Positions 39,101 to 52,600 of a DNA stretch of 64,000 nt are shown in pieces. The notes beneath the pieces are model-generated. The model made no database searches, was not told the DNA's origin, and worked only from the letters and a program-made list of their open reading frames with translations. Position 1 is the first letter of the stretch, and every line of letters begins with the position of its first letter. Source of the DNA: Lates calcarifer (lineage: Eukaryota > Chordata > Actinopteri > Centropomidae); contig NC_066838.1 of the NCBI RefSeq assembly GCF_001640805.2, positions 1,055,530-1,119,529 on the forward strand, written 5' to 3'. The translations under genes were made by a program, and so were the position numbers.

Positions 39101-40956
39101 TCCCAGCTGACAGCTGACTCAGTAATCTGAACTTGTTGTCCTGGAGAACATAGATCCCCTGAAACACATGACAAAAGCACCAAAGACAATGACACCAATA
39201 ATGGATGCATTGGATGCACTGAGATATGTTACTGCTGACAGTCAGTACAGCATTACCTGGTGATTGGTTCGAAGGTTGTCAATTTGCTTCTTGAACACAC
39301 AGGTCCAAAAGTCTTTACAGATGAACTTCATGATGTCCAGCTCATCTTTGAACCGGGCTGTGTCTTTTGTCAGTCTAGAAAAGAGGAAAAATTCCTCAAA
39401 TGAGGCCAGAAGCTTGACAAAGCCATTTAGTTAAATAAAAGTATTATTGCCACAGTGGAATGATACATTCAATTTACTTACATTATTGGTTGTAAAAAGT
39501 ACTTAAAAAGAAGTCTGGTGTTATTCTATATTTTTCTGAATGAAATTTCCTATTGAAAAGCAAGAAAAGCAGCAAGTCTGTCCACTGACTGCTAAAAAGT
39601 TAGATTCATCAAATTCTATTAGTAGTAGAACTAGATAAACTTGTCTTTGCCTGTGGGATACCAAAGGCTGCCTGTTTACACCATTAGTGGAAAAAATCCA
39701 TCCATGAAAATGTTATCAAATAGTAAAGAGAGGAATTTCATAAAGCAGAGCTTCACATGCTGCTGCATGAAATAAACAGACAGATTCAGCAGAGCCAGTG
39801 TAGTGGCGTTAGAGGACATGAGACAATCAGAAAATACTGATAGGACAGCTGCACAGTGCAGAGCTGCACTATGACTGACAGAAATGGGAAATATCAAGTT
39901 AAGACTCCAAATAAATAATGCAAAGCAGTTCAGAACTAACGTGAGAGGCAGTCAAGTGACAGTCGGATATCAGACAGGATGATATTACAGCCTATAATAG
40001 GTGATGTTACACTGATGGTGCGACAGAAAGGGATACTGGACAGAGACCTGCAGAAACACTGAATTCTCAAACACTAAGCACTGATTAGTGAATGACACAA
40101 ATACACAAATTGTACAAGCCACTTATCTGTTATCTGTACAACTGGACACCATGACACCCACTTTATCAGATTGTCTCTAAATACTTCCTGACTTTTCACC
40201 CGTCTGTGGCTATAAATATACAGTTTCATTTTTCAAAAAGGCTCAAAATTTTCTAAAACAGCTGGTCATTGTAATTTTAACTTCTGACTCATCATATCGA
40301 CCACATATTGTACAGACTGAGACACACTAACTGTCAGAGGGACACATGTCAGCAGTAGTGAGTTTGTTACCTCTCTATTAGTCCTTGGCCGACTCTAAAT
40401 CCCATATTCTCCAGTTTGGTGATATTTTTTCCATTCTCCTAAATGAAGGATAAAGAAGAACTCATGAACAAACAAAGCAATGACCACTATTTACTGGGAG
40501 TCTTGAATAAGACACAGCCATTATTAATGTCACCTGTAACATCTGTGTTTTTCCTACTGTGACAAGCCAAAATGTCTGCTGAGGAAAAAGGCCTATCGTG
40601 TCTGCCTGAAATCTTTTTCATGGTTGAATGTTTAACAAAACAATCAGCACTGTGGATCTTTTACACAGCCAAACATACAAAATCTGTAGTTTCAAGAAAA
40701 TGTAAAATTAAAAGACAGTTATCGCTCTGTTTAGTTGGTGTTTCCTCTTTAAGGTCTGAATAAAGCCTCTGGATACGAGTGTCACTCATCCTGTGTACGT
40801 CTGTTTAGTCAGGACTTATTCTGTTCAGGTCACCAAACGTCTGTGGAGAAAAATCCTCACTGAGGAGTTTCTTACCGTCTCTCCGTTTTCAGCTGACTTA
40901 TAGATGTAATGTATCACTTCGTTATGTAAAAACTGGAAAGGAGCTTCGTCTGCCAT
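36123..40956 (-). CDS. trappc6b: trappc6b-type TRAPP complex subunit, complete, six exons
   Basis: TRAPPC6B is a small Bet3-fold subunit of the TRAPP tethering complexes, which activate Rab1 and related GTPases in ER-to-Golgi and intra-Golgi traffic on the cytosolic side. Exons: 40876-40956, 40371-40438, 39257-39374, 39075-39158, 37208-37301 and 36123-36154, total 477 bases giving 158 residues, the usual family length. Every junction is GT-AG and phases close. Diagnostic stretches: [15 protein letters not shown] (start), [16 protein letters not shown] (exon 2), [20 protein letters not shown] (exon 3), [20 protein letters not shown] (exon 4), [20 protein letters not shown] (exon 5) and FQVMIQKM (end). 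The sequence is closer to TRAPPC6B than TRAPPC6A ([23 protein letters not shown]). A fish paralogue name such as trappc6bl is possible. It is convergent with lactbl1 and tandem with foxp3, which lies upstream on the same strand. Confidence 0.95.
38190..38690 (+). mobile_element. LINE 3' region with (ATTGA)n end, copy 4, in trappc6b intron 4
   Basis: The longest copy of the family. It includes TCTTTCTGCAGGTATTTCTGCCTCTGGAG-type sequence, a CTATTATCACTACTA-like simple region and the constant 3' body (38578-38690) ending in ATTGAATTGAACTGAATT. It lies antisense to the host gene. Confidence 0.65.
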
Positions 40957-42138
40957 CCTTCTTCCTCTAAAGACAGTGGTTCTCACAGAAGCTGGTCCAC
41001 CGCGTCACTTACACTGGGACCGACATCATTACATACAAACAGTCAACACATAGAAGCAGACCATTCGACAAGGTCTTTTTAAGACACAAGCACAAAACAA
41101 ACGTTTTCTACCACTTCCTCATTGTTCTTGTTTACCGGTGAAGGGAGGCGTGAATCTGAAGAGTGCATTACTTTTTCATTACCGCCACCTGCTGGCAAGG
41201 AGTTCAAACTGTGAAATAGACTAAAACAGACTACAAATAAAATAGACTAATACAAAACAAAATAAAATAAAATAAAGTAACATAAAATAAGTAACAACTA
41301 TGACAAAATGAAGAAGTCAACTTTTTCCTTTTCTTCTGACTCTGGAAATAGTTTGACAATCTTAGCTAGTAGGTTGAGAGCTTTTGTCACACATATATTA
41401 TCTTCTGTTTTTTGTGTCATGCTTGCATTAATATTTGTGATGCCAGCCAGAAAAAATGAAGACATAACAAATATTGATTTGATAATACTCTCTATTTTAC
41501 TTACCATCAAATCCCCTATGCAGAGCCAAACCAAGACTGAATGTCTCCCACTGTACTGTCTGTGCATCAAAGTCTGAATATCCTATTCCTCCGTGCCATA
41601 GTTGTCCAGAAACTATTGAAAACACATCACTGAGTCACACTGTTGAACTGGATGACATTTTGTTTCATTACAATTGACACACACACTATAGTTTATTTTG
41701 ACTCCATTCCACATACATCATCCTGCTGCCCCAAACACTCACTAGAGCACCAAATGTGGATTAATCCACTGCTGAAGATAGTCCCCAACATGAGTGATTT
41801 CCTTCTGTTTGAGTAACACCTTTTTTAGGGCTCCAAGCATTACAGCTGCTGAAATCCTGTTGTTTTTGTTGTGATTATTTAGACCTGGGCACTGTAGTGC
41901 CAGGAACCTGTTGTTTTGTAGAGATTATTATTATTAAGGCCTGAGCACTGAGGATGCCAGGGGCCAGAACTCAGTGGGTGTATAAAATTTGGTAATTGGT
42001 CAAATTTGGTATTGAAACACGTATGATTCACCACAACAAATTTAAATATCAACACACTGCATAATAAAAAATTTGTTCTACATGTTTTTTTCCCATGAAT
42101 ACTATATGTATTAAACTATTACCTATAGTCTGTTCTCA
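40957..42138. other. trappc6b 5' flank: promoter side, no further gene
   Basis: The trappc6b leader and promoter must lie just right of 40956; no TATA box stands out. Short GCCACCTGCTGG-like pieces (near 41185) are fragments of dispersed repeats. The overlapping open frames on both strands around 41300-41575 look like chance. Confidence 0.4.
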
Positions 42139-42530
42139 GTCCGTGTACATAACAGCCAATCGATTTTTATTTTGGAAACAGATGACGTGACTTTTCCCAT
42201 TTTTCAGTTTGGAATAAGAAACCCAAAAGAAAAAATGAGCCATTTTTTGATTTTTGTTTTGGAACAATGAAATCAGAAACAAAAAACAACAAGCGTTTTT
42301 ATAACTAAAAAGAAGTTTTTAGCCCATAACTGATTTCTAATTTTCCTTGTATAAAAATGATAAGATAGTAGTTGTTCTGTTTTCCCATTTCCTTGTCCCA
42401 AAACAAAAGTCAGCTCTTTTTTTTGTTTTCTGTTCTCCTTCTCCAAAATGAGAAACGGGAAAAAGCTTGTAATCTGATTTCTCTTTTCCTACTCCACAAC
42501 AAAAATCAATTGGCCGTTATGTACACGGAC
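42139..42530. mobile_element. MITE-like element with about 29-bp terminal inverted repeats
   Basis: The left end (TCCGTGTACATAACAGCC..., 42139) and right end (...GGCCGTTATGTACACGGA, 42530) are inverted copies of each other over about 29 bases with about two mismatches. The interior is A/T-rich without coding. A further similar end (CTGTTATATGTACACAGACC) appears at about 43434-43453. Confidence 0.6.
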
Positions 42531-42790
42531 CCCATAAGCTAGCACAGTCCTTTTCTCCTGCTAAGGCTAAGGCTAATAAGGCCTTAAGGCTAATAAGGCC
42601 TTAGGTAGCTATTTTCCCTGTTTTTGGGCAGCAAGATAGCAAGGACAACCAAAACACGAAGATGTGGGTTGTTAGCAGGGTGTTTTTTCCTCATCTATTT
42701 TCACCTTAGATGGACAAAGATAGCTAGGTAAGACTAGCTTTATTCACCTTAGCTGGGCATCACAGAAAGGGACTGTGCTAGCTTACGGGG
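42531..42790. mobile_element. Second inverted-repeat element abutting the first
   Basis: CCCCATAAGCTAGCACAGTC (42531) is repeated inverted as GACTGTGCTAGCTTACGGGG (ending 42790), giving near-perfect arms of about 27 bases. Inside is a GCTAAGGCTAAGGC-type small repeat. It starts at the very base where the previous element ends. Confidence 0.55.
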
Positions 42791-42920
42791 ATCCTGTTCT
42801 AGCGTTCATTGGGTGACTTCTGGGACAAAATAAAAATAAAAATGACTGTAACTGATTTCTTATTTTCCCTGTGTTAACATAAAATAAAAATAATTCTAGT
42901 CATTCTTTGTTTTCTACAGA

Positions 42921-43405
42921 TCCCCCTAAGGGACATGGGGGAAAAAAATGATGGCTGGAAAAATGTGCAATGTTCTTCCGGGTGGAGTGGGAGAGTTTTA
43001 TTTTGACCTGGGCCTAAAATACAAAGATATTAAAACAGTGCTTGAGTGCTTGAGCATTACCTTAAACTCTGTGTTGCTACATTAAGTTATTGAATGAATT
43101 TTATTCCCACCTTGTCTCTCTTCATCTGTATAATGTCCTCATTTGGGACCCCTCTCAAATACAGTAAATGCTCCAAATCGTCCTCCATGACTCTCTTTTT
43201 ACGAAGAGTGTACCGGGCTCTGACACAACTAAACAGCGCTGGTGTACACTGCTTCATTTTCAAACACACATTGCGAGATTTTTGGTCTTTTTTTCCCACC
43301 CCAAAAAGACTAATTTTTGAGAGATCTTGCAAAACCTTTGTGAAATCTCGCAAAAAAAAAATTTTCTCCACCCATTATTTTTGCCCCCCATGTCCCTTAG
43401 AGAAA
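42921..43405 (-). mobile_element. Third inverted-repeat element with a minus-strand ORF
   Basis: CTAAGGGACATGGGGG (about 42927) and CCCCCCATGTCCCTTAG (ending about 43401) are inverted arms that extend into the adjoining T/A-rich bases. Between them a minus-strand frame, about 43087 to 43371, is open for about 94 codons. It includes RARYTLRKKRVMEDDLEHLL and YLRGVPNEDIIQMKRDKVG, charged and coding-like, and stops at a TAA. No family recognised; it may be a captured or transposase-associated fragment. Confidence 0.45.
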
Positions 43406-43612
43406 CAAAAAACAACTTAGAGGGCTCCGAGGGCTGTTATATGTACACAGACCGTTCTCTTTGTGTCATAGCTTTCCTTCTGGTTGTACTGCTTCCAATT
43501 CAGTCTGTTTATTCTAGAGCTTTAATCTAATTAGATTTCAGCCCTGTGTTGCCAAGTTAAAAGAAATCTGTCTTGAGGCCTAAAATAAATGACAAACGGA
43601 GCGGATCCTTTA

Positions 43613-44060
43613 ACTCTGCGATTCTCAAACTGGGGTTCCCGGACCCCCGGAGGTCCGCAAGCCATAAGGGGTCCGCGAAATAATTAGCAATAAATTAATA
43701 AAGTTATAGCATATCACTAAAAAAGTATCTAACTACATATGAGGACCACTGCACCAATAAAACGAACATACCGAGCCAATAACACATTATCTTTGGGCCA
43801 ATAAAAACTTTTGATTGCATCACTCCCTTTGCTCAGGAGGACCTGGCGCACGGCTACTGCTGCTGATTAGCATATCTAGCTAGCAATGATGGATACATAT
43901 TTAAAGTCCATCCACCTCATCAAGTTGATGCTAAGCCCAAACCAGCTAAACTGAGAAAACATGACGATGGTTTTAGACCAACATGTGTCTGTGGCCACAG
44001 TCAGGGAGACCTCAAACTGTGCTGAGTGTCATGCACCGACGCAGGTGTAGCCCACCAGCT
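43613..44060 (+). mobile_element. hAT-type (BED zinc finger) transposon 5' remnant
   Basis: The left end resembles hAT termini (TTCTCAAACTGGGGTTCC ... GGGGTCCGCGAAA). From about 43920 the plus frame reads KPKPAKLRKHDDGF then RPTCVCGH. This follows the KPAKLRKYDDSYL-type start of ZBED/SCAND3-like hAT transposases just before the BED finger. A stop follows, and the rest is missing. Confidence 0.5.
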
Positions 44061-44720
44061 TCTATTTGGAGTAATACTCTTGCTACACTTTTGAGTAGAA
44101 ATACATCTATTATTTTCCTGTCAATATGCCGTAATTATCTGAATTAATGCAATGATAAATATTTATTGTTGTTGAGAATTAATCGTGGCATTCATACTGG
44201 GGCACAGCTCATTTATACTGACACAGACAGGGCAGACACACAGACACATTGTTCCACTAACGTTGTTGGTTTTGGTCTTTGTTAACAAAATATCACCAGA
44301 CTGATACTTGAAAGATATTTGCATGATAGCTTCTTCTGTGACTCCATAAACCACACTTCTAATGCAAACAGTGTTTTGTCTCAGTATTACTAATCACACC
44401 ATAGAACACTGTATGGTAATAATATGTATTTGCCTTTGAAGTTTTCACATGAGTTGTTGTTGTGTGGGAAAGGGAAAAAACTGAGAGTTTAGGAGGTTAA
44501 TGACCCATTTTCAATTTGTTTTTGTGAAAGTCAAGATCTAAAAGGAGCAAATGAAAGTTAGTGGGATGTTTTCTGTTTAGTGCACAGACAGTTTATGTAG
44601 GATGATGTGAACGACTTGAACAAGATATGTCTGACCCCTGACCTACTGACTGAAGGGAACTAGCATTCATGAATGGGTAAATTCAGACTGAACACAAAAC
44701 AGCCACAAAGATTGGCTTCA

Positions 44721-44726
44721 TTTATT
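44721..44726 (-). terminator. Candidate foxp3 poly(A) signal
   Basis: AATAAA on the minus strand about 213 bases after the foxp3 stop codon, giving a short 3' UTR. Confidence 0.5.
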
Positions 44727-44938
44727 TTGCAACATTTCTTTTCAATTAGAAATCAGTGAGCACAAAGACTGTGTGTACAAAATAAACAATGCTGGCTTGT
44801 TTAACCATGTTTAACATATAAAAATAAAACAAAATACAAACAGACATGTCAACAGATTTAATCAATTCTTAATGCAGCTCAAATTACCACTACACATGGA
44901 TATGACTCCAGCAGCTCAGTGCTGCCATCTGCTGGTAT

Positions 44939-47900
44939 TCAGGGGTCCTCCGGACAGTAATGGGAGTAGGATGTGAGCCACTTGACAGGACAGTCCCTGA
45001 AAACACACACAGTTAGTGTGGCATGCACACACATACGCATGTGCACACGGACGCACACACACACACATTTGCTAAATGTACTCTGTACTCTCACTTCAGC
45101 TGCTCATTTTATTTCTATCAACTATGGACACATATTTGATGCTGAATTATAATCTGCTGAACCTGAAATGGAATTGAATTTTAAATTTCAATTTCAAGAA
45201 TTCAAGTTCTTTACCCCCTTCTTTCTCCCTACTTTCTTCCTCTATTTCCTCCTTTCCTCTTCTACCCTCTTTTACCGCTTAGTTTTTTTTTCTTTCCCAC
45301 CTCTTCATTTTCTTTCTGTCCTGGAAAATCATTTCAGTGCCTTCCTCTTGAAACAGAAATTAATCAAAATGAATCATATTTAACACTTCAAGGTCAAAAT
45401 ATCTGCACGTGAAAAGCACTTGGCAGAGTTCAACAGAGCTGAGAGCAGGTTGTATTTGTCAGGATGTTTGTACCTGTGATACTTCTGCCCCTTCCTCCTC
45501 TGGTACTCCGTTTCATCCACCGTCCACACAGCTCCCTTTCCTCCCTCCACTCGTACAAAGCACTTGTGAAGGCTGAGATTGTGACGCACTGCATTCTAAA
45601 TAAAGCAGGAAAATTCTGTTGTCATAGAAGCAAGGTAAAATGTGGTCTGTTCTGATGGAAACTGCATCTGAGTTTTTTTTCTTTGTTGTTTTTTGATTTG
45701 TTCTATAATATTACTATTATTTATACATGTTACTAAACCAAAATGCAGCAAGACAATGGCATTTAACAGCATTCAAGTCATATGGGAGTTACCATGTTTA
45801 CCAGTTTCTGAACTACTGTTGTAGTAGCTGTATCTCACGCAGCCAGCTCAGCAGTCAACTGCTTTAAGTTCATGTTAATGTTTGCAAATCATTCCATATG
45901 GTGTAATTGCAGTATTGCCACAATAAAGTGCCATTTTGTTTCACTTCACCCATTCAGTCTGTCATGTTAATGTTAGATGACTTACACGTGAAAAATGTGT
46001 GTTATTTTGTTTTGATCTAACCTATCAATAGCAAATTACCTATCTGTCCTAATTTCATTTTCAGTTGCAATGGAAGCTGTGGTAGAAGCTGGAAATGGCA
46101 GTTGCTTTTTTTTTACATAGATGATTAAAAAAAACGCATATAAATTCTGCAGGTATCAGAGTGGATGTGTAATCCAAGTAGTCCAAACCTTCCAGGTTGC
46201 AGTGTTGTGTCTGAAGTAGAAGAACATGGTTGTAAACCAGTTGTATATCTCATTAAGAGTGCGCTGTTTATGTGGAGACTCCAGGATAGACTGCAAAAAG
46301 TCAGAAGAACACACAGGGACACGTTATGACAGAATGTTATCCACTGTACTGACCAATTAGCCACCACTGCAACAGTTTATATCTTGTCTATTACTTGCCT
46401 AACCCTAACCCTCACCCTAACCTTAACGTAATTGTAACTCAAACCTTAAAACCAAGTCTTAACCAATGTTCCCTCTAAGCTGCGCGCCTGCGCAATCGCG
46501 CACTGCTCCCGCTTTCTCCGCGCACAGCAAAACGTAGCGCATAAAATTACCGTGTGTGACAGTGTGCACGTCTGATGTTGCTCACAGTGATCCAAGGAAT
46601 TCTCAGGGAGTTTGTGTGTATGCGCAGACACATGAAAAATTAGGGGGAACATTGGTCTTAACCCTTCAGAAAAGTTCTAAAACTTAACTTTAACCTTATA
46701 ACCTTATAACTCATAACAGTGAATGTCAAAGCACAATAATCATAAATAAGACAAATAACCTGAACATCTTATATTAGACATGTTTGAAAGAAACTCACCC
46801 ATCTTATCAAGTAGGCATAGGTGTACGGAGGCCTGATGTTGTTGTACTTGTAACATTCAATACTGGGGACCAAATCTGTACAATAACAATAATGGTATGT
46901 CATCAATTCATGTCATGAAACATATATGATTGGGATTATTGTGGTTATTCATCTGTTTCTCTGAGCTATCTGTCACTAAATACCATAGTGTGTTGTTAGG
47001 TAACTTTAGCAACATATTCTGAAGTACAGAATATGTTTTAAAATATGAAAATTACATTATAACTTATTCCAATTTAAAGATTGACATTACAGAAACTGAT
47101 TAGATTACTGCACAAATCCTGGTTTTTATAAGAGTCCTTAATGCCCAAATAATAACAACAAGGATCTTTTCAAAGTTTTCATGAGTTGCAATTTTAATTA
47201 AAGACATCAAATTTTCCTAAGGCTTTGGTAATTATAGTTTAAAAAAAAAACATCTTTTAACTTAAGAGACAGTTTAGTTTAGTTTAGTTTCTATTAAAAA
47301 AAAGTTCCTCAAACTATTGGATAAGTCTTAATATCAAGTTAAACACCAAGCAGCCATAACATCATGACCACTGGTGGATGAAGTGAATAACATCAGTCAT
47401 CTCATTACAACACAATGTTCTGCTGAGGAACCTTTGGTCCTGACATTCATTTGGATGTTACTTTGTCACGTACCACCCACCTAAATATTGTCACAAACCA
47501 AACACACACCCCACCAATGGCAACAACACTCCCCAATGTCAGGGGCCTCTCCCAGCAGGATAATGTTCCCACAACACCACAAAAACTGCTCAAAAATAGT
47601 CTCCAGGAACAAGGTGTTGACCTGGCCTCCAGACTCCCCAGATCCCAATCTGACCCAGCATCTGTGGGATGATCTAGAACAAGTCAGATCCATGGAGGCC
47701 CCATCCCGCAACCTACAGGACCCAAAGGATCTGCTGCCAATGTCCCAGTGGAGACCTTCAGAGATGCCATGTCCAAGCCCCAACAGGTCAGAGCTGTTTT
47801 GGCAGTATGAGGGGGACCTATGTTATATTAGGCAGGTCCCACAGGTACTTAATAAGTCAGTGTATTTAAATGGTAGTGTACATCCTATTATAAACACTGA

Positions 47901-49616
47901 CTATACGAGTCTAATAATCCAGTCCAACACTAAGACTGAGGCCAACAAAATAACAGAATAAAATCAACATCTTTCTGTGGCTGTCGCACAGTGTTCTTTG
48001 AATGTTAATGGATTTCTTTTTTCTCAGAGTTTGTGTTATCAAACAAAGCTAAGGTAAAAAATCAGTGATTTATCAATGACTTACTGAAGAATGACTGAAA
48101 CTAAATAAAACAAAAGAACCTGGGAGCAATGAGCATTGAGTTGAATTGATTTTGTTGTTACTCTGATATTTTGTCATTAATAAAATTTTAACTGTGTCAC
48201 CTGGCAGAAGGTTAGCAGAACCAGTAGCTCTGTAGCCATGCTGGGACAACTCCTCCAGATGTTTAATGCACCATTGTTGCACTCTGTCTCCATCTGCCAC
48301 CTGAGGCTGTGGCAGGAACAGGGGAAGGCTGTACGGCCACTCAGAAGCTGCCTTCTGCATGTAATGATTGTAAATCAGTTACTTGAGCAAATCAAGCTGA
48401 ATACACCAGTGACAGTCAAAAGCAATTAGAAACAACATACCAAATCAGTGTATTTGTGTTCAGAGAGGTGCAGATGACGTTGCATCGCAATGAGTTTCTG
48501 TTTTTCCAGGATGAGCTGAAAAAAAGAGAAATTAAATTTACCTCAAATTTTGCTTAAATAACTGATCTCATGACTCAAGACTCACAAAGAGTTTGTTAAA
48601 GTTAGCAATAGTTATTGTTGAACTAGCTTCAGATCAACAGTGCATTACTGTAGTTAGGATAATGAATATCCTAAAAAAAACAACCCTATAGGTCATCTGT
48701 TGGAGTAGTTTATTGCTATAAATATGACATTTTAGCAAAATATGTTTTATCATTTTAAAGGCCAGTGCTGCCCAGATTATCTTCAGCAAAATGATCTGTA
48801 CCAAAGATTTTAGATCCACTATTTTTACTGGAGTATTTCTTCAATGTGTGCATGTAGCAACTACTTTACAGTTAAGGTTAAACTCAAGTCTTAGTTGAAG
48901 GGCACATATGCTTTTTTTCACAAGCACATGTATGTGTAGTTGTAGACCCTTTAGGTTTCTGTGATTCCCACCTGACCCTCCATGCACTGAACAATATCCT
49001 GCTGGACCCTCCACTGTGCAATGCTTCTGTCACCATGACTGTGTTCAGAATGGAGATGTCTGTAAGACAAAACAGGACAAGGTTATAAAGGCCAGCATTT
49101 TTGTAAACACACCTGTTTTCTATGAAACCCAAAATCAGACAAGAAGGCCTAATCTTTGTGTCCAGAACAGAGACAGGTTTTGCACTTTACTGCAAGTCTT
49201 TTCCCCCTCGATTTCTGTGTTTCCTTAACTTAACCAGAGGCCAACCTTAGCCCTAATATTGACCAGCCATCTCTATGAAGTATAAACGTAACCTGTTGTT
49301 ATATTATATCAAGTCAGCATTTTTCACTCTATTTCCATCCAGTCACATGAACTGGACACTTAGAAAAAGGCACAAGTAGTTTTGTCCCATCTGCAATTGT
49401 GGTTATGGGCCTGTATTTATCAAACTGCTGAAAGTCAAATACTGGACTTAAGTCAAAGATAAACATGAAAGTCCTTCACTTTTACTCCTGCTCACAAATT
49501 TAAGGATAAAATCATTTTATTAAACTTGGAGAGAGTAGCAGAGGTCTGTTTAGTGTTATGACAGCAGTACAGAAATAGAGCCCAGTATGCCGACAGTTTC
49601 TGTTATACTACTACCA

Positions 49617-49680
<64 letters not shown>

Positions 49681-52600
49681 TAACAATAATATGATAAGAA
49701 GAAGAAGAACAAGACATTAGCCAATGCAGTATAATTAAAAATAGGGTCATTTTTATCTAATTTGTTTCCATTTCAGTCAGTTTCCAATTATTTCATCCTT
49801 ATTTACATAATACATTGTAATTGCTATTTATTATCTATTATTATTATTATTCCACTATGATTATTATATATATTCATAGAAATTAAACTTCTGAGATGCT
49901 TTGTGCTGTCATTGGATCTTCAAATGGAATCATTGAAAAACTCATAAACATTGACTGAGGGAAAATGTTGACCTAGGTCCATTAAAGATTAAGTGCTTCC
50001 TAACAACATGGCATCTAAAATGTTCTGTCTTCATAGTGTCCGGTGCATAGTGCTGCCAGGATTGAGCACTGCACTGAGTACTGTTGATCTCAAATGAATC
50101 TGGGTAAGATGGAAAAGCATATTTCCTCAAAATGTTCCTTTACAGAGATAAATATTAATAATAATAATAATAATAATTAAAGTATTTTAGAGTTACAATG
50201 TTGATCTAAGAGTGGTTCATCAGTATTCTTTACCAATTGAAGGTGAAAAACAACCATTCCTAAAAATGCTACAACTCTTGATTCAGTGAATATTGTATTC
50301 AGCACTCTACTTACTTTAAGAAGCTAGGAAAATCTTTAGATACTGCATCACATCCAGGCCAGCGGCAGAGACCACTCACAAACAGAGCACTGGTCCCCTC
50401 AGGGATGCTGGTGGGAACAGAAATGTTTCAGTGATGTAATGTACCTGTGATATAACTGAAAGTACTCTCAAGCACAAGTGTGGTTGAAGCTGAGCAGCTG
50501 AAAAATACTTGTACAATGAAAAATGTTTTACCCTCTACAGTAAAAACTGCACAGCCATTGCAGAAGTTGGCTGTTAAGAATTAGCAACTGCAATTTGGAA
50601 AAGTAGCAACTGACTAAGGCTAAACTACTGTGTCTCCTTATCCTGCTCTTGAACTCAGCTGCCGTGGTTAAGGAGTTCTCAATTTATCATGTGCTTGAAT
50701 AACCTCACATATAACTGTAGATATAGAACTTTTTTAGAATGTGCAATAAATCAGTCTCACTGTAGATTCATTAAGCGTGCTGCATATCTCTCAATCTGAG
50801 TTCAAACAGATTACCTACTGACACAAAGATTGGGTTTTATATGAGGGACTCAGTCTTGTTACAAGTTGTCAATATGAATTTCCTCCACAGTGTGAGATTT
50901 ATTTATTTATTTTTTATTTATTTTTGGAAACTTAAAAGTGACCTTTTGTTTTCTTGACAAGAAACCTCTAGCTGTCAGAATAACAACATTTTTGTGTGTC
51001 TGCTGGTTGCATCTTGTCTCTGACCCACAGTCAACAAATATCAGTTATGGTAACATTGCACACACAGTTAATTACTGTGCTCTGGGAATTTGGCAGCATT
51101 GATAATATTAGGTCAGTTGGGGCAAGAAACAAGAGCTTTTAGATGATCAGACAGGTTGGAAACAAACCTCCCCGTTAGCCAGGTTTGAAGTACTTCTAGC
51201 TTCAGCTTTAACCTGCTGCACTTAGTTGTCTGTACACAGGTGTCCTATGCAATGAGGACTTATTTATGGCATTTCAGTTAACTTTAACAATTTATTGTTG
51301 GACATGCCTGGAAAACCTCAAAAGTGAGGCATCTAGGAGGCACCTCAACTGGCTGCAGTACAATGAGAATAGCAAGGCACCAATCCACCTGTCAACCTAA
51401 CAATCCATCGTCCTCCCATTCATGAACAAGATGTCTGGGTACTTGAACTGTTTAAGTTGGGGCAGTTACAATAAACAATTTTCCAGCAGAGAGAGTGCAG
51501 TTACTGGCTTTCATCTCTGCCTCTCTAGCACCACAGAACCACCCTTGATTGACCTCAGTCACCGAAACAATAGGGGGCATGGTCATAAGCCCTTTCCAAG
51601 TCCACAATATACATGTTGACTGGATGGAAAAACTCATACGACCCCTCCAGACTGGTCCACTGTTCCACAACCACAATGGAATCTCCATTTACTTACCCAA
51701 GCCAAATAAGGTAATTTTATTTCCAGTATGCATATATATTTGATGCATTGAGTCATTTTGCGTAATTTATCATTCATTGTAAATGTTGATGTGAGAATGT
51801 GACAGTCACCCATCATGAAGTCTGGCCTCCATGGAGCTCTGCTTTGGGTTGTCTCTCCTCAGAGGGAGCAAGTGATGGCTTTGCCTGAGAGAGGAGCCCA
51901 TCTGCAGTGATGAGGACTGAGAAAGATTTCCTGCATCCACTTCTTCCTTGCAACTGGAGGTGGCTTCAATATTTCCTGAATGCACTATGGAAAGAAAGCA
52001 TTGGTGTAAGCTTTTGACCTGCTGGAAATACATGCATCAAATATGCTGTCACTGCTAATGCTCTACTGCATCTACTCAGGTAAGAAAACAGAAATACCAT
52101 CAAGTAACAATGCAAGAATGACTGTGTCTCTAAAGCCCAGTTGCTTACTTTATATTAAAGCTAACTTGGTTTGTGCACATTGGAAAATACCTTAAAAAAA
52201 AGCCAGCACACATAAAATGATTGTCATGAATGATGATTGTGCTGGTGTGGAGCTGAGGTAACTTAAGTATCTGCTTACCGTGTTGTCTTCTCGAGGCGCT
52301 TTGGGAAACTTGACGCAGCACTGATGGTCTCTGTTGCTTCTGCCTTATGCCTTCCATACTGGTCCAACACTGGGAGGAAAATCACCAGTGTTAAACACAT
52401 GTGGATGATGTGTCAAATTAAAATGAAGTCAATGGGTCTCATGCAAGACCATTTTTGTATTGTTATCATTAACATCTATTTCTTGTTTCTATTAGACTTG
52501 TTCATTCAATTGTTTCAAACTTGTTTCAAAAAGTGCACATTTATGAGATTTAATCATGAACCTATATACATATAAGGCTACCTGCTCTGCTCTGTTTGTG

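Noticed and set aside
41298..41577. Two overlapping 90-codon frames on opposite strands
   Set aside because: Mutual antisense frames with no family resemblance; most likely chance in AT-rich DNA.
51452..51743. Three overlapping frames of 60-78 codons
   Set aside because: They are out-of-frame readings of the LINE remnant in foxp3 intron 3.
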